Assembly (NCBI GenBank): GCA_024734495.1
Contig: JALMQS010000068.1
Span: 1,396,075-1,460,074 of the forward strand
From: Forficula auricularia
Lineage: Eukaryota > Arthropoda > Insecta > Dermaptera > Forficulidae
DNA: 64,000 nt
Direction: 5' to 3'
The translations under genes were made by a program, and so were the position numbers. Of this stretch, positions 57,131 to 64,000 are shown in pieces (the stretch's first letter is position 1; each line of letters begins with the position of its first letter). Under the pieces are notes generated by a model, which made no database searches, had not been told where the DNA came from, and saw only the letters and a program-made list of their open reading frames with translations.

Positions 57131-58780
57131 CCACAAATAAAATTTTCACTTCGGTTTAGACACAGGTTTTAAAAGAGTATTTCAAAACATTTTTAAGCTT
57201 CAGAACTAGTACAAAACAACTATTAATAATATTTATTGAAGCCACATACTGCAAAAGAAAAGAGCACCCCGGAACCCTAGCGTTGGAACTAAAATCGTCC
57301 GCAACGCCTGCGGAATCACACACGCTAAAATCAAATATAGAAAATATTTTTTGATCCATGTGAAATCGAAGAAAATTAGTCTTCAACAACTGATGCTCCA
57401 AGGTTCCAAAAATGAAAATAATAATAATCAAATCCATAGTGCCATTTATTTCTCCCCCACTATTATCGTGTATTCATTTTTTTATTGCGGTCAGTTTTGT
57501 TTTGCATATATTAAGAGAAAATTTGTCTAAAAAAAAATCTCCGCCTTAATTCCAATAAAATTGCATAGCCCCCACCTTTCTTATAAAATATAACTTTATT
57601 AGACCCCATTAAATTTTTACTTCCATTCTTTAAGATATTTTTAAATAACTCTCGCGAAATAGTAATCGATAATTAATTGGCATACCATTACAAAACTACT
57701 AATTCATTCGTTCCCAGCAGCGAAAGCAAATAGATAAATACATTAATCCGTTCGTCTGCAAAACTCATTTCTATAGCACCAATAGAGTCATCCTATAATA
57801 GTCGTAACTTCTCTTCTCCCCAATTTGATCATTCGATGCTTCCAATATTTGTAAATCGAGCCTCTCATTTTTATATTTTGTCATTAGCTTTTGCTTTTAC
57901 TTCTTACCTGATTGAACTCAAATACCAACCCCTTAAATCTCACATCTCACCCACCCGCTAACACAAGTATTATATTTCAGTCCCCATTTTAAGTACCCCA
58001 GCGATATCATTTGTTCTGTTATTTGTCTCGTTAGCTCATTCATTATTAAAAGCTATGATTGCCAATGCTATTGACAGATCAAATCCAATTACATAGTATA
58101 ATACATTTATATTTTTGCCAACTTGCTATGAACTGCAAACCTCGTGCATATCACACGTCAAAGCCTGCTACTGGTTGCATTCTCATTATTATACCTCCTC
58201 TACTCAGGAAGTCACACACTTCCACTACACCCCTAATCCCATAGAATCATAACAAACCCAAATATCAAATATTATTCTGAATAAAATAAGATATTCCTAA
58301 TTCCTTGTAAGTCACGTGCCATAAACACGAAACCCCATAGTAACCCTAAGCTAACCTCTGCCCTTCTTCCATATTAAATGCATTTTCTACCCTTTTACCT
58401 GTTGCTCGAAAATCAAGTGTGTCTCGAGGTAAAGTGGATGCAAGTCGAATCAATATTTCACTTAACGCCTAAATTACTCTAAATTTGGCAAACATGTTAG
58501 TCGTGTGATTGTTCCCACCCTGAATCGTGACGGCCCATTAATGATACCCCGGTGAATTGAGTGAGGTCTCGGCGATGCAGCTTTCAGAGTTACCGTGCGC
58601 CTCTGGTGAGACTGGAGTCCGTCTGTACCGCAACCCCGATACATAACATAGATCGATTGCATGTTTTGGTCCCCAACAAATACCCCATAAATAAGTACCG
58701 AAAGAAAATATAAATAAGCATCTCATCAACATCCCTATACATATCTCAATATGATGTAATCATTTTTCTTTGCCATAACG
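57130..58780. other. non-coding DNA, no gene seen
   Basis: C-rich/T-rich on the + strand, with no recognisable gene or element. Frames under 95 codons. Confidence 0.45.
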
Positions 58781-58786
58781 TCGGAG

Positions 58787-58985
58787 GTGCAATGCGTCCT
58801 GTGGATTTGAACCATATATGGATCATTTTTAATTAATCAATTTGAATTTTATTTTTGTCTCATCATTAAGTCTAATTGAGGCGATCAATTGATCATCAAA
58901 CAAGGGAAACTCATAAATTCGTGGGAAAGCATAGTAAAATGACTCAAATCGATTACCAAATATAGAAGAGCATTGACTTGAGCAA
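58787..58985 (+). repeat. dispersed direct repeat, copy 2
   Basis: Counterpart of 54620-54821, same orientation, 4.2 kb away. Confidence 0.65.
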
Positions 58986-59010
58986 TATTTTATTTGATCA
59001 TTGACTGAAT

Positions 59011-59474
59011 GTCTCCTGTCGATGTGTATGTGTCTATTTAAACCAACAATAGAATTAATTATTGATCAAGGTAGTATCAAATATCTTGATAGAATAGTAA
59101 TTCATTTTTATTGCATCTTTACTTTTTCAAATAGAAAATCATTGACCTTAGAGTATATAAAAGAGTGAATCTCAACATAAATCCAAATTTTAAAAATGAT
59201 AAATTTCGATTCATTTTCATTTTAATATTGGCTTTTCCATAGTTGGTTCTAAATGTCCTCTGTCGATGTGTGTATTTAAACCAACAGAGAATGTCATTTG
59301 ACCAAGGTAGTAATAAAACATTCCTGATATGAAATAGTACCCGACGGAGAAATTTTTACCAAATGAAATTTATCATTTTCGACCGTTGTTGTGGTGAAAA
59401 GAGAATCTCAAATAAAATTCAAATTCGAAACGATAAATTTTCGATCCTTTTCATTTCAATATTTATTTTGATCA
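59011..59474 (+). repeat. two-copy tandem duplication, ~244-bp period
   Basis: Unit 1 (59011-59230) and unit 2 (59255-59474) share ctgtcgatgtg, tatttaaaccaacaa/agag, gaccaaggtagta, agagtgaatctcaa and gataaatttcgat...cattttcatt in the same order. Unit 2 runs nearly up to the assembly gap. Confidence 0.65.
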
Positions 59475-59514
59475 CGACTAAAATGCCCCGAGCACATGCA
59501 CGAACTAGCGAGCA

Positions 59515-59614
59515 NNNNNNNNNNNNNNNNNNNNNNNNNNNNNNNNNNNNNNNNNNNNNNNNNNNNNNNNNNNNNNNNNNNNNNNNNNNNNNNNNNNNNN
59601 NNNNNNNNNNNNNN
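59515..59614. other. assembly gap (100 N)
   Basis: Exactly 100 N, the conventional size for a scaffold gap of unknown length. Order and distance across it should not be trusted. Confidence 0.98.
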
Positions 59615-60464
59615 TAGTTAATAAGTTTTTTTAAAAACTAATACAACAAATTCTTATGCGGTAGAGAAAAATTGATGGTGATGCTTGGATAGGTTTGTTT
59701 CTTTAATTTTAGACTTTTTAGATCTAATTTAGGGTGTCAGATGTTGTAGGAGAATAAAAGTTTATTTAATTTAATTTTATGTTTTAATGAAAAAAAGTCT
59801 TCTTTAAAGTAATTTACAATGTTTATAATGTTTATAATGTTTATAATGTTCGACACAGCACAGTTTGAATTTTTGGGCACTACACGATTGGAACTTGGAG
59901 AGAGGAGGTTTTTTGTAAAGAGTATTTATGAGAAAAATAAAATATATAATTATACTGGGTTAGATGGAGGGTAGTACGGGTTTGACCGTTTAGTGTCACA
60001 CGAAATGATGACAACCCAGGAGAACGAAGTGAAGTACGCGATGTTAAATACTACGGGTTAACCGTTCGGTTGGTCCACTCAATGTGACCAGTACTCACTA
60101 GTGTTCAGGCAGAGATTTCACTAATACTAATGAGGGGACTTATTAGAGTCCAGCCTCTTAGGAGACCTATTAGAGTCTGGCCTAGGAAGTATAGTTAATC
60201 TCCGCGCGAACCATTCTAAGGCGAGAAGTCTAGCGCGACTTCCCGCCCGAATCATTCTGAATTATGTGGCTGGAACAGCCCTTCTTATATTATTCTAGTA
60301 TGCTGATACTGCATAAGCTTGTAGACGAGCGGAGGACAGAGGGAGATTGCTTCAGGCAGCGTGAGAAAGCAATTCAGCATTTTGCATGGCAACGACACTT
60401 TTAGGTCTTTTGAGGCCTTGGAGCTTACAAAAGTTGAGAAGCTAATTATGTTATTTGGTGGTTT
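59615..60464 (-). other. sequence downstream of the PBS (putative retroelement leader), no ORF
   Basis: If the primer-binding site at 60465-60483 is real, this minus-strand stretch is the 5' leader of a second retroelement unit whose gag would lie beyond the gap. It contains no substantial frame. It holds a threefold aatgtttat repeat (59818-59851) and a twofold attagagtcyrgcct repeat (60142-60182). Confidence 0.3.
59818..59851. repeat. short tandem repeat, 9-bp unit
   Basis: aatgtttat repeated nearly four times without interruption. Confidence 0.85.
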
Positions 60465-60483
60465 GATCCTACCGACTGCGCCA
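60465..60483 (-). promoter_or_regulatory. retroelement primer-binding site
   Basis: On the minus strand TGGCGCAGTCGGTAGGATC lies immediately 3' of the LTR end. TGG complements the CCA of a tRNA. TGGCGCAGTCG matches the tRNA-Ser-type site that I recall for 17.6/297-type gypsy elements. It is on the opposite side of the LTR from the gag/pro/env remnants, which is unexpected for a simple 3' LTR. Confidence 0.65.
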
Positions 60484-60546
60484 ATTATGTTGTTTGACGG
60501 GTTGTGTTAATTTCAAATAAAACAAAGTTTTACGGATGGCACACGA

Positions 60547-60552
60547 TTTATT
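60547..60552 (-). terminator. LTR polyadenylation signal
   Basis: AATAAA on the minus strand, about 170 bases downstream of the TATA box and about 60 bases from the LTR end. Fits an R/U5 boundary. Confidence 0.5.
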
Positions 60553-60720
60553 AAAAGGTGAGTATAAATACAGGAGCTGGTGAAGGTACTGAAGCTTTGG
60601 ATAATAATAGATCAGTCTTCACCAGCATGAGGTACACTGTTCACGTCGGATGGGTAATAGTAAGTAAGTGTGATTGATTAGTAATTGAAAGTAATTGCCT
60701 CTCTTCAATTTGGGAGACGA

Positions 60721-60731
60721 CCTTTTATAGG
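60721..60731 (-). promoter_or_regulatory. LTR TATA box
   Basis: CCTATAAAAGG on the minus strand, a strong TATA consensus within the LTR. Confidence 0.6.
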
Positions 60732-60851
60732 CGTTGAGCCGACATCTAGAGGCTGCACGCTTGATAGGCTCCTTGAAACAGCCAATCGGACGCATCTCTT
60801 AATGTGGCCAATCCCGGGTGCAGCTAGGTCGTATGCATCTGATACTGGATG

Positions 60852-61000
60852 AGGCAAAGGCCGCAAATTGAGCAAAGGCGGCAAATTGAGCCCCCCCTTA
60901 AAGGTGGCAAAATTGAGGCAAGGGTGGCAAATTGGAGGCAAGGGTGGCAAAAGCGAGGTACTGAGGTACGGGTGGCAAATTGAGGTAGAGGGTGGCGAAG
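60852..61000. repeat. minisatellite in the LTR U3 (GGTGGCAAATTGAGG-like)
   Basis: Six to seven imperfect copies of a 17-22-bp unit built on aaaggtggcaaattgaggca. Such repeats in a U3 may be enhancer-like. The 108-codon minus frame across it (60705-61031) is only a translation of this array. Confidence 0.75.
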
Positions 61001-61185
61001 TCATCTTCGTCTTGAGATGTCTGACTTGCATTTTTACAAGATTCTTATTATTCTAAACATTATTATAATACAAAGGTGGAAGGCTGAAGTATTGGCACCT
61101 GAAGGGTTGCCAGATATAATTAATCTAATGAATTTATAGAGGTAGGATGTGATATCGGCACACTGGATAGTTGCCAGGTATAACT

Positions 61186-61195
61186 CCTCCACCCT
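61186..61195 (-). promoter_or_regulatory. polypurine tract
   Basis: AGGGTGGAGG on the minus strand directly precedes the LTR start. Position and composition fit a plus-strand primer site; one T interrupts the purines. Confidence 0.55.
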
Positions 61196-61284
61196 ACTAG
61201 AAAATTTATCCGCCTATGGATTTAGAATTTTCTCCAGGTCTGGGCATCCTGAAGGTTGCGCATTCTATATTTGTAATTGTTTTC

Positions 61285-61785
61285 CTATTTTTTTGTCAGT
61301 TTCCTTGTCATTTTAAAGGTAATAATTGCTTTAAGTAGAAATATTAAAATTATTATTATTATTGTAATTAGTATAATGTTTATTGTCTAGGATGCGAACC
61401 CATTTCTTCTTTCGATTTCTTTCAATTTAATGTCCTCAACTTTAATTTTTGTAAGATCATAAAATTTTGCGGTCACTTTATTGTTATTCTGTTTGTTCTT
61501 GATCTTTTTTAGGTTAGAGTTTGGGGAGGACAATTTCTTCTTTGCAGGATTCAGGGAGGTTTGCACTGGCACATTATTCACTTGCACATCTTTGTTTATA
61601 TTTTATATATATCTAACACCAAGATATTCCTTGATGTTTGAGCAACTTACGAATACATTAGCGCTGTTTTCCACACTTATTATTATTGTACTGAATGGGG
61701 AATTGATCATAAAATCAGGGAAATATTTTGAGGATGAGTTTCACATTTTTCGTGGGATTTATTAATAATTACATTTCTTAAATAC
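61285..61785 (-). pseudogene. env-like C-terminal remnant of an errantivirus-type element
   Basis: Minus-strand frames between the missing pol and the LTR. The frame 61587-61387 is Lys/Asn-rich and stops at TAG (61389-61387). Immediately after it the same frame codes an Ile/Leu-rich membrane segment of about 22 residues and a short basic tail, ending at 61285. A membrane anchor followed by a basic tail just before the 3' LTR is the arrangement of an envelope transmembrane subunit in insect errantiviruses. Further upstream pieces (to about 61785) are frameshifted. Broken by at least one stop and one frameshift; not functional. The assignment is by position and topology, not sequence similarity. 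Confidence 0.5.
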
Positions 61786-62394
61786 AGTCGCGCTGGCTCC
61801 TCGAAATCTTGCAATAACTCACTTCGTCATGATTTGCCATGCATTCCGGCTTGCGACTTATTTCGATGCTTGTTTGGAAGGATGTAATTATGTCATTTTT
61901 TGTTCTAAGAGTTGGCGAACTTAAATCCAGCAAGTCGAGTTGGATAGAAAGTAATTTTTTGTGTCGTTGGCCGAAATGTGATCCTCTTCAAGAATATTAT
62001 AAGTTGCTTTAAATTACTTTATTTACTTCATTTATTTATTCAAATTATTGAACTATTATTATTTAATTAAATTATCTTTAAAATTTTATTTCTAATTACT
62101 TGATCAAATATATTCTATTATGCAATTTTTTTTTTCATTTTAAACTTATTTATACATTTTTATATAATTTCCGATTTTTCTCAAACTCTTCCCATTAAAT
62201 TTGCGCCTTTTGCGTTTCATCTTTACCACTCTAATCAATGCTTATAAAAACTTTGGTCTATCGGCTTTATTTTTCTCTGAAATTCCACATACCTTTGAAT
62301 TTTTTCTGATTTTAATTGTGTTATTTTAAACCGAGACATATTTTGAAATTAACCTTTTCTGGAGCTACCATCCTTTCTACCTGAATAATTTTTA
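61786..62394 (-). other. retroelement interior without recognisable pol
   Basis: AT-rich, stop-rich stretch between the protease frame and the env-like remnant. Reverse transcriptase, RNase H and integrase (normally about 3 kb) should lie here but none of their motifs is visible, so most of pol is deleted or replaced. Confidence 0.55.
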
Positions 62395-63297
62395 TTATAT
62401 TTTCCTTTGTATTTCTATTCCTAAATTCGTTTTTCCTACTTTTTCAATAACATTTTCCTTGTCTTTATTCTTATCTAGTTTTTCAAATTTATTATTTGTT
62501 TCATTTCCCACTTTCTTATTATTATTTATTAATTCCTTCCCTTTCATTTCTTCATTTCTATTTCCTAGTATTAAATCATTACTTAATTCTGTATTTATTC
62601 CTATTTCATTTTGTCTATTTAACTTACTGCTACTAATTTCAATTGGACGAAATTCACCTGCGTTTTTAACTAACCGGTCCTTTTCGCAATTGGATTCAAA
62701 ACTTGAGTTTGATGAATCACTATCTGCATGAGATACAGCTGCGTCGTGTTCAGACCGCTCTTTTTCATTGCAAGAAGTCAAGTGATTGTTTATTGTTTGT
62801 TCACTTTTATTACCGTCGGAATCACTGATGTCTGATGATTGAAATTCAACTGCGTCTTTAATTGACCGTTCTTTTTCGTCATTAGCCTCATGTGCTTCCG
62901 GATAATAAAGATGAAATTTGCCTCCATCTAATGTTACACAAGTTCCTTTACTGTCCCAGATAAAATTTAATTTGTTTAGTGTGTCGATTCCAACTAGCAT
63001 ATCAAAATCTTTGTGAAAGTCGAAAACTAAAAATTTGGATCTTACATTAAACATGTCAATGAATGTACATTTATCTAAAGTCGTTTCCCCATTAAATGTT
63101 AAAACATAATTTATTTCATTAAATTTTTTGAATTTTTCAACTACATTCGGTTTTACTACGTTACAGGTAGCTCCGGTATCTAACATAATTTTAAAGCCGT
63201 TTAAAATGATAAATGGTAATTTGCTTGTTGTTTTCCCCGAGCTAATTTGATAAACTACCTTCTTCTGGTGTGGTTCGGGTGGCCCATTTCTAAAAAA
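62395..63297 (-). CDS. retroviral-type aspartic protease plus acidic repeat linker (truncated pol)
   Basis: The frame is open from the shift site near 63297 to a stop at 62395. The active-site motif DTGAT (codons 63180-63166, preceded by Met-Leu) and the later DMLVGIDTLNKLNF block, equivalent to the second conserved protease motif, identify a Ty3/gypsy retropepsin of about 100 residues. It would cleave the element's polyprotein. After it come about 165 residues rich in Asp, Glu, Ser, Asn and Lys, where the sequence EK(E/D)R..(K/H)(D/N)A recurs three times at roughly 45-residue spacing. Reverse transcriptase does not follow. The ATG at 63186 lies inside the protease and is not a likely start; entry is probably by frameshift from gag. 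Confidence 0.75.
   Translation of the reverse strand, partial: FFRNGPPEPHQKKVVYQISSGKTTSKLPFIILNGFKIMLDTGATCNVVKPNVVEKFKKFNEINYVLTFNGETTLDKCTFIDMFNVRSKFLVFDFHKDFDMLVGIDTLNKLNFIWDSKGTCVTLDGGKFHLYYPEAHEANDEKERSIKDAVEFQSSDISDSDGNKSEQTINNHLTSCNEKERSEHDAAVSHADSDSSNSSFESNCEKDRLVKNAGEFRPIEISSSKLNRQNEIGINTELSNDLILGNRNEEMKGKELINNNKKVGNETNNKFEKLDKNKDKENVIEKVGKTNLGIEIQRKI
63291..63297 (-). promoter_or_regulatory. putative -1 ribosomal frameshift heptamer TTTTTTA
   Basis: On the minus strand T TTT TTA, the same heptamer class used by HIV-1, sits in the overlap of the gag-tail frame (ending 63255) and the protease frame, in the phase needed for a -1 shift. A downstream stimulatory structure was not evaluated. 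Confidence 0.5.
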
Positions 63298-63439
63298 TTC
63301 TGGTTTGTTTCGGTTTGGAAAAAGCTCTGTTGATTTCCTTGATTATTTCTATTCGATCTAATTGTCTGTGTCGACATCGGGGTGGGGTAATCGTTTCGCG
63401 GGATTGGTTTTGATTTTGTTGGGGAAAATTTTGATTGAA

Positions 63440-63535
63440 TCGTTGGGGGAAATTTTGTTGGGGGAAATTTTGTTGAGGGTAATTTTGTTGGGGATAATTT
63501 TGCTGAGGATAATTTTGTTGGGGATAATTCTTTTG
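63440..63535. repeat. 15-bp coding tandem repeat in gag
   Basis: About six copies of a 15-base unit (minus strand coding NYPQQ or NFPQQ). Typical slippage-prone nucleocapsid repeat. Confidence 0.8.
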
Positions 63536-64000
63536 AGAAAAATTTCGCCGGGATTGGTTTCTAGGCGTAAAATTTCCATTAATTTGATTTTGGTGAGGAA
63601 ATCTTTGTTGGAACTGGCCTCGTTGGGGGTGGGGTTGACTTTGTGAAAAGCTTTGATAAAACCTCGGTGGGTTGTTAAAATTTGGAGTGTTAAATTTTCT
63701 AAAATTTCCTGGTTGGTTCTCTCTAAAAAATAAATTTGTTCTATTAGCCAAATATTGGTATATTTCGCTAATGTGATTAAAATTTTGTGCCAGGACTTGC
63801 GACCTTTCGGGTTCTGGGAGGGATCTGGTGAAAACCTCGGTGGAATCTCTATCGAAATGTTTTTTTGCTATATTTTTTGCTATTTGGGATTCACTTGAGG
63901 AGTCTATTCGGCTTGCAAATTTATTAATTAGGTCTAATATTTCGTTATATTTGTCATGGATTTTAATTTCACTATATTCTAATTTGAAAAGTTCCCGTCT

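Larger units (their letters stand above)
60484..61185 (-). mobile_element. LTR of a Ty3/gypsy (17.6/errantivirus-like) element
   Basis: On the minus strand the LTR would begin AGTTATACCTGGCAACTATC (61185) and end CAAACAACATAAT (60484), 702 bp. AGT...AAT ends, rather than TG...CA, are typical of the gypsy/17.6 group. A TATA box (60731-60721) and an AATAAA signal (60552-60547) lie in the expected order. The U3 starts with two diverged copies of a CTGGCAACYNTCCAG-like word about 75 bases apart and contains a short minisatellite. No second LTR is in the window to confirm the boundaries. Confidence 0.65.
63255..64000 (-). pseudogene. gag of a Ty3/gypsy 17.6-like element, 3' part, frameshifted
   Basis: One frame is open from the window edge (64000) to TAG at 63292-63290. 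The first ~85 residues contain a helical, charged capsid-like segment with YNEILDLINKFASRIDSSSE. The rest is a nucleocapsid-like tail rich in Asn, Gln, Pro, Arg and Phe with no CCHC zinc knuckle, as in 17.6/297 gag proteins. It includes five to six tandem NYPQQ/NFPQQ pentapeptides (63440-63530). Near 63360-63400 the gag-like sense passes to another frame that ends at 63257-63255, so this copy has an indel. The N-terminus is outside the window. Confidence 0.75.

Noticed and set aside
60705..61031. 108-codon minus frame
   Set aside because: Translation of the LTR minisatellite; repeated Pro/Leu/Cys/His pattern reflects the 17-22-bp unit.
62459..62731. 90-codon plus frame opposite the protease linker
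   Set aside because: Antisense of the acidic linker; Phe/Leu/Ser-rich only because the other strand is Lys/Glu/Asn-rich.
63300..63600. CRISPR-like regular short repeats
   Set aside because: Units are contiguous without spacers and are in a coding frame; this is a gag minisatellite in a eukaryotic genome.
63362..63646. 94-codon plus frame opposite gag
   Set aside because: Antisense of the gag NYPQQ repeat; not a separate gene.

Overview
The window looks like non-coding, repeat-dominated DNA from an arthropod, most likely an insect. The signs are a strongly AT-rich background, many small DNA transposons, 5'-truncated non-LTR retrotransposons, tRNA-derived SINEs and a Ty3/gypsy element of the 17.6/297/errantivirus type. 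I found no host protein-coding gene, no true tRNA or rRNA gene, no CRISPR array and nothing prokaryotic. The species assignment is weak. One 100-base assembly gap lies at 59515-59614, so sequence to its right may not be contiguous with the rest.

Layout: 0-8.4 kb holds a TA-flanked 1.2 kb foldback element, a pogo-like MITE, a poly(A) retrocopy with a 12-bp target duplication, a hAT-like element, a SINE and several palindromic repeats. 8.4-14.4 kb is mostly featureless AT-rich DNA with two short inverted-repeat elements. 14.4-25 kb has GC-richer islands, a foldback element, an RTE-like LINE copy carrying a PIF/Harbinger-type MITE, nested palindromes, a second hAT copy and a LINE C-terminal fragment. 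26-32.2 kb has a SINE, two inverted copies of a minisatellite-bearing element on either side of a second RTE-like copy, and a hAT element with an 8-bp target duplication that hosts another palindrome. 33-49 kb differs in texture and its repeats are badly decayed. 49-59.5 kb contains a GC-richer island, a minimal 99-bp hammerhead-like insertion and several direct repeats. Right of the gap lies an LTR retrotransposon on the minus strand.

The most interesting system is a family of palindromic retroelements (7.4-8.2, 20.6-21.2, 22.1-22.4, 31.6-31.9 and 51.3 kb). In the better copies the palindrome is centred on a hammerhead-ribozyme-like core: CTGATGA, a stem II hairpin, GAAAC, a self-complementary ACTATAGT stem III and a GTC cleavage triplet. 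Four copies have target-site duplications of 9, 13, 13 and 14 bp, so they were mobile. They carry no coding sequence and resemble the ribozyme-bearing pseudo-LTRs of Penelope-like elements or retrozymes. Every copy has one extra nucleotide after CTGATGA and a weak stem I, so activity is not assured.

The LTR element (gag and protease remnants at 62.4-64 kb, an env-like tail at 61.3-61.8 kb, an LTR at 60.48-61.19 kb) lacks reverse transcriptase and integrase. Its LTR has a polypurine tract on one side and a primer-binding site on the other, which suggests a tandem or LTR-recombined arrangement.
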